This document shows positions 35,867-43,711 of a stretch of 64,000 bases of DNA, piece after piece (position 1 is the stretch's first letter; the number at the start of each line of letters is the position of its first letter). The stretch is taken from contig CAXXKC010000003.1 in the NCBI GenBank assembly GCA_963674835.2, forward strand, positions 3,534,001-3,598,000, given 5' to 3'. A program made the translations under genes and the position numbers. The DNA is from G963674835 sp963674835 (lineage in GTDB: Bacteria; Planctomycetota; Planctomycetia; Pirellulales; Thermoguttaceae). The notes beneath the pieces were generated by a model. The model searched no databases. It worked only from the letters and a program-made list of their open reading frames with translations, and had not been told where the DNA came from.

Positions 35867-37188
35867 GTCTCCGGGCTGGAGCGTCGGTGGTGGACATCAG
35901 CCCGGCGGGGCCCGTGGCGCTGTTCGGCTATCCGCACGTGGAGCGGATCGCGACAGGGGTGCACGATCCGCTGTTGGCATCGGCGCTCTGTTTGGACGAC
36001 GGGCGGCAACGGGCGATGCTGATCGCGTTGGACTTGCTGATGCTCGACCCGCCGCGGGCGAGATCGATCCGGCGGGCGGTGGCGGAGCGGACGGGCGTGC
36101 CGGAACGGTGCGTGCTGATGAGTTGTTCGCATACGCACTCGGGCCCGGTGACGGCGCGGCTGGTTGCCTGGAGTGGAGATGCGGCTGTTCCGGCGCCGGA
36201 TGCGGCGTATCTGGACATGCTGGCGGATCGCGTGGTGGCAGCCGCGGAGCAAGCGGCGGCGAATGTGGGGCCGGCAGAGATCGCTTGGACCACGGCCGAT
36301 GCGCGCGGCGTGGGCGGCAATCGGTTATCGAGTGAAGGAGCGACCGATCCGGAGGTGGGCATTCTGGGCGTACGCGAGACGGATGGCGGGCGGCTGCGGG
36401 CGGTTGTCGTGATTTACGGAATGCATCCGACCGTTTTGCATGAGGACTCGACGCTCGTGTCGGCCGATTTTCCACATTACGCGCGGGAGGTGCTGCGGGA
36501 ACGGTTCGGGGCGACGTTGCCGGTGCTGTATCACACGGGTCCGTGTGGAGATCAGAGTCCTCGCCGATTCGTCGCGGGACAGACGTTTGAGGAGGCGGAG
36601 CGGCTGGGACGGAAGTTGGGGGAGTCGGTGGCGAGGAGTATGGAGCGGCTGGATCGGAGCCGTTTTTCGAGTGATTGCCGTTTGGGCGGCGTCGTTGGCG
36701 AGATGGCGTTGCCGCGGCGGAGGTTCTTGGAAGTCGCAGAGGCGGAGCGGCTATTGGATCATCACCGGGCCGAGTTTCGCCGGCTGAAGGAGGCGGGAGC
36801 GGAGGCAGCGAAGGTTCGCGGGGCGGAGTGCGCCGTGTTCGGGGCGGAGGGGACGGTGCAGCTTGCGCACTTGCAGGAGCGAGGAGACTTGCAGCGGGCG
36901 TTGGAGGAGGACGCGCCGGTGGAGGTGCAAGTGGTGCAGGTGGGCGAGGTGTCGCTGATTGGCTTGCCGGGAGAGTGGTTTGTCGAGTATGGCTTGGAGC
37001 TGAAGCGACGGTGGCCGAACCGGGCGTTTGTGGTGAGCCTGGTTAACGGGCACGTGCAGGGATATGTTGCGACGGCAGAGGCGGTGGCCGAGGAGAGTTA
37101 CGAGGCGTTGACGGCGGTGTTCGATGGGCCGGAGGCGGGAAGGCGGATGATCGAGACGGTGATGGGGATGGCGGATGGGGTGCGGTGA
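35863..37188 (+). CDS. Neutral/alkaline ceramidase-like protein (N-terminal-domain type)
   Basis: 441 residues, start at ATG 35863 fixed by a four-base overlap with the isomerase stop. Motifs match the neutral/alkaline non-lysosomal ceramidase N-terminal family: VDISPAGPVALFGYPHVERIATGVHDPL, SCSHTHSGPV (zinc-type histidines), IYGMHPTVL, SADFPHYAREVL, YHTGPCGDQSPRRF. No signal peptide is evident, so it is probably cytoplasmic. True ceramidases are longer and exported; planctomycetes carry many short members of unknown substrate, and an amidase on an N-acylated sugar or amine would fit this operon (inference). Confidence 0.78.
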   Translation: MSLRAGASVVDISPAGPVALFGYPHVERIATGVHDPLLASALCLDDGRQRAMLIALDLLMLDPPRARSIRRAVAERTGVPERCVLMSCSHTHSGPVTARLVAWSGDAAVPAPDAAYLDMLADRVVAAAEQAAANVGPAEIAWTTADARGVGGNRLSSEGATDPEVGILGVRETDGGRLRAVVVIYGMHPTVLHEDSTLVSADFPHYAREVLRERFGATLPVLYHTGPCGDQSPRRFVAGQTFEEAERLGRKLGESVARSMERLDRSRFSSDCRLGGVVGEMALPRRRFLEVAEAERLLDHHRAEFRRLKEAGAEAAKVRGAECAVFGAEGTVQLAHLQERGDLQRALEEDAPVEVQVVQVGEVSLIGLPGEWFVEYGLELKRRWPNRAFVVSLVNGHVQGYVATAEAVAEESYEALTAVFDGPEAGRRMIETVMGMADGVR

Positions 37189-37200
37189 GTGTGATGTTTT

Positions 37201-37252
37201 GCGCACTCTCACCCCCGGTCCCACTCCCGCTTGCGAGTGAGGGGAGGTGCGC
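37201..37252. terminator. Nested hairpin between convergent genes
   Basis: GCGCAC (37201-37206) pairs with GTGCGC (37247-37252) around an inner stem CACTC (37222-37226)/GAGTG (37235-37239). It fills the 74-base gap between the rightward ceramidase-like gene and the leftward isomerase-like gene, so it may stop both transcripts. Confidence 0.5.
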
Positions 37253-37262
37253 GGGCAAGGGC

Positions 37263-38603
37263 TTATGGTGCGGGTGCGTCGATGAGGCGCAGGTCGGGGC
37301 CGGCGAGGTGTGACCAGCAGCGGATGGTTTCGCCCATGTGGCCGTAGGCGGCCATCCAGTGGTGACCGATGCCTTCGTCGTGGATCCACTCGATGAGGCG
37401 ATCGACCGGAGCGGCGAAGCGAACCCGCAGGGGATTGCCGGGGAAGACCATCGTGGTCGGGACAGCTTCGCCTTCCAAGAGGGCGGCCTGGTAACCGGCA
37501 CCGCGCGGAACGAGGTTGAGGAGGGTCACGGGTCCGGGGCGCGCGGGGAAGAGGGCGCAAGCGCCTTGGCCCATGAGGCGGACGGAGGCAAGGCGGATGT
37601 CTTCGGGATGGTGGGCGAGGTTGAGGGATCCGGAGCCGCAGTGGGTGAAGACGACGCTGCCGTCTTCCATGGGGTCGAGCCAGTCGGTATTGTGCGTGGG
37701 CTGGCCGGTCAAGAGGGTGAGCATGAGTTGGCCGACGGCGCCATTGACGTCGCCTTCGCAACCGAGAGGGATGCCTCGTTCGGCAAGGAGGGAAGCAGCG
37801 AGGCAGACGCGGCCCATGAGGTGCGGGTAGCAGCCGATCGTAAGGGCATCGAGGCGATAACGATCGATGAGCTCGGTGACGGCGGCGAAGACTTGCATGG
37901 TGTCGATGCCGTCGCGCTGGGAGACTTCGCAGGCGGCGGCGCGGTCGACGAGTTGCTGCCAGCGGGTCTGGGCTTCGTCTTCAGGCATCTCTTGTGCGCG
38001 GGCCAGCAGTTGGGGCAGATCGAGGGGGACGATTCGCGGCCCGAGGGAACGCTTGAGGGCCCATTCGCTGGCGGCCACTTCGGTCATGCCGGCGACGCGG
38101 TGTCCGCCGAGGCCGATCCGCGCGCGGCGGAGGCGGTAGGCGAGGGCGGCCGCCTGGAGAAAGGTGGACGCACGGCGTTTCGGCTGGGGTGCATCGAGGG
38201 GACCGAAGACGGCTTGCAGCGGCCGGCCGAGCTCTTTGAGGCAGCAGGTCAATTGCTGGACGCCGCAGAGGGCGCCGGTCTCCATGCCGGGCAGGGACCA
38301 GAGGAGAGCGGGCGCGGGGCATTCTTCGAGAAGATCGACAACGAGGTAGTCTTCGAACCAACTGGTGGCCACGCAGGCGACGGCGTGGACGTGGGATTCG
38401 GTGAACTGGCGGCCGGCGGCGGTCGATTTTTCGGGGTCGTCGACGACGCCTGCCTGGACGACTTCGCACCCGAGCTTTTCCAGCAGCTCGGCCAACTGGC
38501 GGGCGGCCTGAGGGGCGCGATCGGCGCCGACTTCGAGGGGGCTACAGAGAGCGGAGACGCCGACCCGCGGAGTGAGCGTCCAGTCGCGAGGAACGTCGTT
38601 CAT
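37263..38603 (-). CDS. L-fucose/L-arabinose isomerase-like protein
   Basis: 446 residues, no signal peptide. The fold looks like the FucI/AraA superfamily: an N-terminal Rossmann-type half (GVSALCSPLEVGADRAPQAARQL, VACVATSWFEDYLVVDLLE) and a C-terminal half with IGCYPHLMGRVCLAASLLAERGIPLGCEGDVNGAV, where the Glu/Asp would be metal ligands, and THCGSGSLNLA with a ligand His. Members convert aldoses to ketoses or are uncharacterised relatives. It faces the ceramidase-like operon convergently. Together with the RhaT-like symporter and the rhamnosidase it suggests use of deoxy sugars, but its substrate is not determined by sequence. Confidence 0.8.
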   Translation of the reverse strand: MNDVPRDWTLTPRVGVSALCSPLEVGADRAPQAARQLAELLEKLGCEVVQAGVVDDPEKSTAAGRQFTESHVHAVACVATSWFEDYLVVDLLEECPAPALLWSLPGMETGALCGVQQLTCCLKELGRPLQAVFGPLDAPQPKRRASTFLQAAALAYRLRRARIGLGGHRVAGMTEVAASEWALKRSLGPRIVPLDLPQLLARAQEMPEDEAQTRWQQLVDRAAACEVSQRDGIDTMQVFAAVTELIDRYRLDALTIGCYPHLMGRVCLAASLLAERGIPLGCEGDVNGAVGQLMLTLLTGQPTHNTDWLDPMEDGSVVFTHCGSGSLNLAHHPEDIRLASVRLMGQGACALFPARPGPVTLLNLVPRGAGYQAALLEGEAVPTTMVFPGNPLRVRFAAPVDRLIEWIHDEGIGHHWMAAYGHMGETIRCWSHLAGPDLRLIDAPAP

Positions 38604-38625
38604 GGGATGCGCCCTTTTTATTTAC

Positions 38626-38716
38626 CGAAGAAGCAGTAGGCTGGTGGGCTCACGAAAACAATGCGAATACCGGGCTCCCGTTGGTCGCCCTGGTGTCACT
38701 ACTTATGCGACGGTCA
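38626..38716. repeat. ~90-bp interspersed repeat, intact copy
   Basis: From CGAAGAAGCAGTAGGCTGGT through CGGGCTCCCGTTGGTCGCCC to TTATGCGACGGTCAA. The same unit occurs at 58309-58378 plus 59867-59885, where it is split by an IS66 element. It sits between the start of the isomerase-like gene and the stop of the URO-D-like gene. Confidence 0.85.
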
Positions 38717-38724
38717 ACAAGCGA

Positions 38725-39963
38725 TCAGGTTTTCTCCTGCCACGCGCGAATCATCTCCTGGACGCCTTCCCACGGGGTGTCGGGGAAGAGGGCGTCGGTG
38801 GCCGAGAGGATAAAGCGGTTTGTGGGGCCGAGGACGTCGATGGCGTGCTGGACCTCGCTGCGGATGGCCTGTTTGTCGCCGGAGGCCAAGCGGATGGCGT
38901 TCGTGCCGCCGACGATGGTCATGCGTCCGGCGAGGAGATCGCGGGCCGTTTCGGCGGTGACCTTGTCTAACAGGGGATCGACGTAGTAGAGGAGGTCGAC
39001 ACCAGCATCGGCCAGGCGCGGGCCGAGGGCGGCCACGCCGGTGGTGAGAACATAGCCGAACTTCTTGCCGTAGCGGTGGGCCACGGCGGCCATTTCGGCG
39101 ACGTGCGGATAGACGTACTTGTCGAAGAGTTTTGGGGACCAGAAGTCGGTGGAGGAGTACCAGCCTCGCTGGCAGACGAGGTCGACGCCATCGGTCGATG
39201 CGGCCAGCTCGGTCCGTGCGTAGTCGGTTTCGGCGATGAGATCGATGAGGCGGGCGAAGTCGTCGGGGGCGTCCATGGCCATCATTACGGCGCCCTCGGT
39301 TCCGGTGAGCCAGACGGCGGCATCCATGCCAAAGGCGCTCCACGCCTGGACGAGGAGTCCACGCTCTTGAGCAAAGGGGCGCATCTGGGAGATGCGGTCG
39401 GCAAACCACCACCGCTGGGATTCGTCGGGCGCCATGAAGAGGTGGCGCACGAGCGAGACTTCGGCAGGAGTGGTGACGGCGTGCTTGGTCGCGCGCGCGA
39501 CGTTGTAGTCTTCGAGGAGTGCGACGAGGTCCGGCTGGACGGGCCAACCAGGGGCTTCGGGACCGGTTCGCTTGGCCGCGTGTTCGAGGGATCCGGCGGG
39601 CGTCGTGTAGCGGCGAAACATGACGGGATAACGGGGATCACCACCGGTGGCGCCGGGGGGAAGGAGCTTGTCTTCGAAGGTGACGGCGGGATCGTGGCTC
39701 CAAGGGACGGAGACTTCGAGCATGTCGTCGACACCGATCGAGAGCCAAGCCTCGGCGCGGCGGAACTCGTCTTCGAGCTTCCAGGGGTAGGGCAGGGTGT
39801 GAATGTGCTCGAGGCGGTTGGTGTACCAGTAGGGGACGGGGCGTCCATCGGTTTGCCAGCCGAGACCGGGCGGAGCAGGGAAGCCGAAGCACCAGAACAG
39901 GATGGGAACGCGGTCGGCTGGGCGACCTTCCAACGCGGCCAGGATTCGCTCTTTGGAGTTCAT
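38725..39963 (-). CDS. Uroporphyrinogen-decarboxylase-like protein, second member
   Basis: 412 residues from ATG 39963; the longer frame upstream translates other genes' antisense. The N-terminus NSKERILAALEGRPADRVPILFWC and the TIM-barrel segments (RGLLVQAWSAFGMDAAVWL, DLVCQRGWYSSTDFWSPKLF, MTIVGGTNAIRLASGDKQAI, FILSATDALFPDTPWEGVQEM) place it in the URO-D superfamily. The HxC metal pair of corrinoid methyltransferases is not seen (VLTTGVAAL at the expected strand), so the reaction is open. It is followed by no gene on its strand within 120 bases and preceded by a DegT aminotransferase 80 bases upstream. Confidence 0.75.
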   Translation of the reverse strand: MNSKERILAALEGRPADRVPILFWCFGFPAPPGLGWQTDGRPVPYWYTNRLEHIHTLPYPWKLEDEFRRAEAWLSIGVDDMLEVSVPWSHDPAVTFEDKLLPPGATGGDPRYPVMFRRYTTPAGSLEHAAKRTGPEAPGWPVQPDLVALLEDYNVARATKHAVTTPAEVSLVRHLFMAPDESQRWWFADRISQMRPFAQERGLLVQAWSAFGMDAAVWLTGTEGAVMMAMDAPDDFARLIDLIAETDYARTELAASTDGVDLVCQRGWYSSTDFWSPKLFDKYVYPHVAEMAAVAHRYGKKFGYVLTTGVAALGPRLADAGVDLLYYVDPLLDKVTAETARDLLAGRMTIVGGTNAIRLASGDKQAIRSEVQHAIDVLGPTNRFILSATDALFPDTPWEGVQEMIRAWQEKT

Positions 39964-40043
39964 GGGACGGTCTTTGCAGAAGGTGTTCTTGCGGGGAGTT
40001 CGTCGGGCCGGTCCATGGTGGTCGGAAGGCGGTACGTTTGACC

Positions 40044-41267
40044 TTACGCGCTGACCGCCTCGCGGATGGCCGCCGCGGCCTGGGATTCCTGTTCTTCGGT
40101 GAGGCACGAGGGGATAGGCACGAGCACGGAGCGAGCGAAGATGGCGTCGCTTTGCGGGCAGGCACCATGGTGGTAGTCGAAGACGCTCTGGGCATTTTCG
40201 GCGAGCGACCAGGGGTTGCCCGCCGGCGACAGGGGCGTTTTGTGGATGAGTGTTTGGATATTGGAGTAGACGTGCATTCCGTAGTCGGCGATGCGAATGG
40301 CGCTGTGCACGCCCGCCTGGCGCAGCCGCTCGGCGGCGCGGACGGCCTTGGCGTCGTCGTCGAGGAAAAGGATGAGGAAGGGGCCGGCGTCGCCATCGGG
40401 GTCGTTGAGCGGGCGGAGTTGAACGCCCGGGATGCCCGCGAGCATGGCGCGGATGCGGTGGTGGGACGCCTGCATGTGGGCGACGATGCGAGGGAGTTTG
40501 CGGAACTGGACCGAAGCGACGGCGCCGCAGAGTTCGGACATGCGGCGGCCTTGTGCCCAGGCGAGGACTTCGGGCTCGGGGTCGAAGGGCTGGCCGTCGC
40601 GCCACATGAGGCTCATGTCGTGAGCGGAGAAGGCGCGGCGATAGAGGGTTTCATCGTTGGTGATGATGAGGCCGCCTTCGCCGGCGGTTGCGTTCTTGTT
40701 GATCTGGAAGCTGAAGATGCCCGCGGAGCCGAAGGTGCCGAGTTTTCGACCGTGGTAGGTGCCGCCGTTGGACTGGGCGACGTCTTCGAGGACGGGGATG
40801 CCATGGCGATCGGCGACGGCCATGACGGCGTCCATATTGCACGGGCTTCCGGCCATGTGAACCGGAACGATGAGCCGGGTGCGTGGGGAGATCTTCTTTT
40901 CGAGGTCGGCGGGGTCGATGGTGAGGCTCTCGTCGACTTCGCAGAGCACGGGGATGGCATTGGCCTGCACGACGGCAGCAACCGTGGCCACCCACATGAA
41001 CGCCGGCACGATGACTTCCTGGCCGGGACCGACCTGGAGCGCGGCCATGGCGGTGGTCAGAGCGCCGCTGCCGCTGTTGACGGCGAGGGCGAAGCGGGTG
41101 CCGTAGAACTCGCGGGCGGCGGCTTCGAGGGCATCGACGTACTTGGGCTTGTTGACGCCGTAGTAGCGGAACATGGAGCGGGAGCGGAGGACGTCGAGGA
41201 CGGCTTGCTCTTCTTCTTCGCCCAGCCAGTGGACGCCGGGGAACTCCCAAGGCCATTTGATTTGCAT
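40044..41267 (-). CDS. DegT/DnrJ/EryC1-family aminotransferase
   Basis: 407 residues from ATG 41267. Fold type I PLP enzyme: AVNSGSGALTTAMAAL (phosphate-binding), VIVPAFMWVATVAAV, PVLEDVAQSNGG (Asp162 to the PLP ring) and SFQINKNATAGEGG (Lys191, Schiff base). Family members put an amino group on keto sugars in nucleotide-sugar or aminoglycoside pathways (ArnB, StsC, AHBA synthase). It lies 20 bases after an XRE-cupin regulator, so it is probably part of a regulated operon with it. The presence of two aminotransferases in this cluster supports amino-sugar chemistry. Confidence 0.9.
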   Translation of the reverse strand: MQIKWPWEFPGVHWLGEEEEQAVLDVLRSRSMFRYYGVNKPKYVDALEAAAREFYGTRFALAVNSGSGALTTAMAALQVGPGQEVIVPAFMWVATVAAVVQANAIPVLCEVDESLTIDPADLEKKISPRTRLIVPVHMAGSPCNMDAVMAVADRHGIPVLEDVAQSNGGTYHGRKLGTFGSAGIFSFQINKNATAGEGGLIITNDETLYRRAFSAHDMSLMWRDGQPFDPEPEVLAWAQGRRMSELCGAVASVQFRKLPRIVAHMQASHHRIRAMLAGIPGVQLRPLNDPDGDAGPFLILFLDDDAKAVRAAERLRQAGVHSAIRIADYGMHVYSNIQTLIHKTPLSPAGNPWSLAENAQSVFDYHHGACPQSDAIFARSVLVPIPSCLTEEQESQAAAAIREAVSA

Positions 41268-41287
41268 AGAGCGCGTCTCCTCGTGGG

Positions 41288-41839
41288 CTAGTAGCTTGCC
41301 GGATAGTAGACCGTAACCAAGCGGACCGGCTCCTCGGCGGCGTAGCCGCGGTGGACGCATCCGCGGGGAATGTAGAAGGCGTCGCCGGGTCGCAGCGTGG
41401 GGTGTTTTTCTTTGCCTTGGATTTCGAGGACCAGGGCGCCGGAGAGGATGTATCCGGCTACATCGCACTTGAGTTTTTCGAAGGGCGGGCGGCGCTTGCT
41501 GATCGCGATTTGTTCGTCGAACATTTCGACGGCGATGCCGCGGCGTTTGGGGAAGAGGATGGTGTAGCTGCGGTGCTCGTCGCTGATCGTGCGCATGCGT
41601 TGGCGGAGGAAGATCGGGCCGGGGTCTTCTTTGGGGCCTTCGGAGAAGAAGGTTGCCAGATCGGTTCCGAGTGCGCTGAGGATCTTCTGTAGCGTGGTGA
41701 TGCTGGGCGACGACTTGCCACGTTCGATGCAGGAGATGATGCCGGGCGTGACTTTGGCCGAGACGGCCAGTTGTCGGATGGACAGTCCACAGCGTTTGCG
41801 CAGAAGTTGTACGCGATGGCCGACGTCGTCGTTGAGCAT
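41288..41839 (-). CDS. XRE-family regulator with C-terminal cupin domain
   Basis: 183 residues. Residues about 7-61 form a lambda-repressor-type helix-turn-helix (RVQLLRKRCGLSIRQLAVSA... ISCIERGKSSPSITTLQKIL), and residues about 110-180 a cupin (AGYILSGALVLEIQGKEKHPTLRPGDAFYIPRGCVHRGY) that would bind a small ligand. Such proteins (PuuR, SutR types) usually control adjacent catabolic or transport genes. It is upstream of the DegT aminotransferase and divergent from the RhaT-like symporter. A TTGACA-N17-TAAATA promoter and an ACAATTGT palindrome lie just upstream, suggesting autoregulation. Confidence 0.92.
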   Translation of the reverse strand: MLNDDVGHRVQLLRKRCGLSIRQLAVSAKVTPGIISCIERGKSSPSITTLQKILSALGTDLATFFSEGPKEDPGPIFLRQRMRTISDEHRSYTILFPKRRGIAVEMFDEQIAISKRRPPFEKLKCDVAGYILSGALVLEIQGKEKHPTLRPGDAFYIPRGCVHRGYAAEEPVRLVTVYYPASY

Positions 41840-41855
41840 AGGGGCCCCCTATTGA

Positions 41856-41894
41856 ACAATTGTCTTATTTATCATACATTCGTTCGTGTGTCAA
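41856..41894 (-). promoter_or_regulatory. Promoter and palindrome of the XRE-cupin regulator gene
   Basis: Minus strand: TTGACA (41894-41889), 17-base spacer, TAAATA (41871-41866), then the palindrome ACAATTGT (41856-41863) near the expected transcription start. The symporter gene starts at 41940 on the other strand, so the same region probably controls both. Confidence 0.5.
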
Positions 41895-41939
41895 CGATCC
41901 CACGGGTAGGAGCCCTCATGGAGACGTGCGGGGAAACAG

Positions 41940-42998
41940 ATGACTTCCTTGATGGGACTGCTGGTAGTGGGGCTCGCCGGGGCATTGAACGGGACGTACG
42001 CCCTGCCGCTGAAGCGAACCACGCGATGGGCGTGGGAGAACACGTGGCTGGTGTACTCTGTGGTTGGCATGGTCGTGATGTCGTGGGCGGTGGCCGCATG
42101 GACGGTGCCGCAACTGCCGGCGGTCTATGCGGCCGTGGGCACGCGGGTGCTGGTGCTGGTGTTTGTTTTTGGGATGCTGTGGGGTGTGGCCAACTTTCTG
42201 TTCGGCCAAGGGATCGATCTGCTGGGGATCAGCCTTGCCTTTCCGATCACGATCGGGTTGAGCCTTGCGCTGGGATCGCTGGTGACGATGGCGATCAAGG
42301 ATCCGGCGGCGATCGTGTCGCCGGGCGGACTGGCCACGTTGCTGGGGATCGCGGTGATCGTGGGCGGCGTAACGATTTGCGCCGTCGCCGGGGTGCTTCG
42401 CGATCGGCAATCGGGCGAGGCGATCGCGGTAGAGGATGCACCGTCGGGGCGGCGCTCGAGGCAGCGTTTGGTCTTTGGGTTGGCCATCGTTATTGCGTCG
42501 GGACTGTTTGACCCGATGCTCAACTTCGCCTTTCAGTTTGGGAGTCCCATCGAAGTTGCCGCGGCCAAGCAGGGCGCGGATCCGTTGGCGGCGACGGACG
42601 CGCTTTGGGTGTGGCCGCTGCTGGGGAGCTTCGTGGTGAATGCCATCTACTGCTCGGTTCTTTTGACACGGAACGGAACGTGGTCGCGATTTCGGGAACC
42701 GGGGACTCTCAGTTACTGGGTTCTCGGGGCGCTGATGGGCGTGATATGGATGGGTTCGATCACGCTGTACGGTCGGGGAGCCTCGATGATGGGGACGTTC
42801 GGCAAGTCGCTGGGGTGGGCGGCGTTTTACTGCGCAATCATTCTCTTCTCGGGGCTCTGGGGTATTCTGTGCGGCGAGTGGCAGAGCGCCAAGGGGCGGC
42901 CGTTGCGGATGATGCTAGGCGGGTTGGCGGTATTGCTGGGTGCGCTGGTCATCTTGGGTTATGGGAATTACCTGTTCGAGAATGTGGGCGGTTCGTAG
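41940..42998 (+). CDS. RhaT-like L-rhamnose/proton symporter
   Basis: 352 residues, about ten membrane helices. The RhaT family signature is clear at the N-terminus: GLAGALNGTYALPLKRTTRWAWENTWLVYS, and later WGVANFLFGQGIDLLGISLAFPITIGLSLALGSL. GGGGA-type ribosome site upstream of ATG 41940. RhaT proteins import L-rhamnose (and L-lyxose) with protons. Divergent from the XRE-cupin regulator. With the alpha-L-rhamnosidase and the lyxose-isomerase-like and fucose-isomerase-like genes it supports rhamnose or related deoxy-sugar use, though no RhaA/RhaB is seen in the window. Confidence 0.87.
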   Translation: MTSLMGLLVVGLAGALNGTYALPLKRTTRWAWENTWLVYSVVGMVVMSWAVAAWTVPQLPAVYAAVGTRVLVLVFVFGMLWGVANFLFGQGIDLLGISLAFPITIGLSLALGSLVTMAIKDPAAIVSPGGLATLLGIAVIVGGVTICAVAGVLRDRQSGEAIAVEDAPSGRRSRQRLVFGLAIVIASGLFDPMLNFAFQFGSPIEVAAAKQGADPLAATDALWVWPLLGSFVVNAIYCSVLLTRNGTWSRFREPGTLSYWVLGALMGVIWMGSITLYGRGASMMGTFGKSLGWAAFYCAIILFSGLWGILCGEWQSAKGRPLRMMLGGLAVLLGALVILGYGNYLFENVGGS

Positions 42999-43017
42999 AC
43001 CGACTCTTGACACTGTC

Positions 43018-43073
43018 GCAGCCGATGATGGCGATTAACGGCGGATAGTGGCCGAAACGGCGCTGGCGGCCAC
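43018..43073. repeat. Palindromic repeat, copy 3 (degenerate, partial)
   Basis: CGCAGCC-A-GAT-GCGATT-A...CGGATA...GCCGAAACGGC is shared with 13201-13309 in order and spacing. It has its own perfect 7-bp stem GTGGCCG (43048-43054)/CGGCCAC (43067-43073). It lies 20 bases after the RhaT-like stop and may serve as a transcription end or mRNA 3' stabiliser. Confidence 0.6.
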
Positions 43074-43518
43074 GCTTGCTCTTCTGTGGACGTGTTCAGC
43101 AGGCGCCACAAGGAACGAACGGAAAACAGGGGTTCTCGCCGTTCGATGCAGGCACTCTTGGTTGGAGGAGTCGTCCCAGACGCTTCTCGCTCCAGCTTAG
43201 TGCCGCTGTTTCTCCGAGCGGTGCGGAAGCCTGTTTGGACTTGTGCTGATCGGCGTCTTGCATGGCCTTCCCGATTTCGACTGCCGCATTGCCAGTGGGT
43301 TGTCATGGATTCCATGTTTCAGGCGGGAGGAATGATCGAAGTTCATGCACCGATAACGCGGCGCAGCGCACAGGTCCATGCACAACTCTGAAGTTCTCGG
43401 TTGTGCTGGGACTTTGGCAGTGGGAAAGACTTGGTGTCGTTGGCGAGTTACTTTCCCACCCTACGGTGGGCTATCGCTATCTGGCACGGACTCGGTCACG
43501 GAATGGCCCCTGCGCCCG

Positions 43519-43533
43519 CTCCCCATAGGGGAG
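43519..43533. terminator. Short GC-rich hairpin
   Basis: CTCCCC-ATA-GGGGAG, 6-bp perfect stem with a 3-base loop, about 180 bases upstream of the sensor kinase gene. No T-run; function uncertain. Confidence 0.25.
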
Positions 43534-43711
43534 GGGAGGCAAGATTTGCCGGTTTTCTAGACTGCCTGATGGGAGTCCGTCTGCGCGAGGCAACCCCCTT
43601 GTTAGAATGTGTTGCGGTATCCTGTGGCCGTCAAGGTGATTGTCTGGCAGCCAATCCAGCGACTTGACCGGTTTCCAGAGGTCCCGGCAAACATTGAATC
43701 GACGAACTGAC

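Larger units (their letters stand above)
42999..43711. other. Long intergenic region with repeat remnants and hairpins
   Basis: About 710 bases after the symporter and before the sensor kinase. It includes a degenerate palindromic repeat (43018-43073), a stem CTCCCC/GGGGAG (43519-43533) and a CCCACCCTACGGTGGG string near 43455 that resembles the end of the GCTCGCTGCGCTCGG repeat family. Small open frames are present but none has support. Confidence 0.55.

Noticed and set aside
43086..43391. Small ORFs in the gap after the RhaT-like gene
   Set aside because: Low-complexity, Arg-rich translations with no homology pattern; the region looks like repeat debris.
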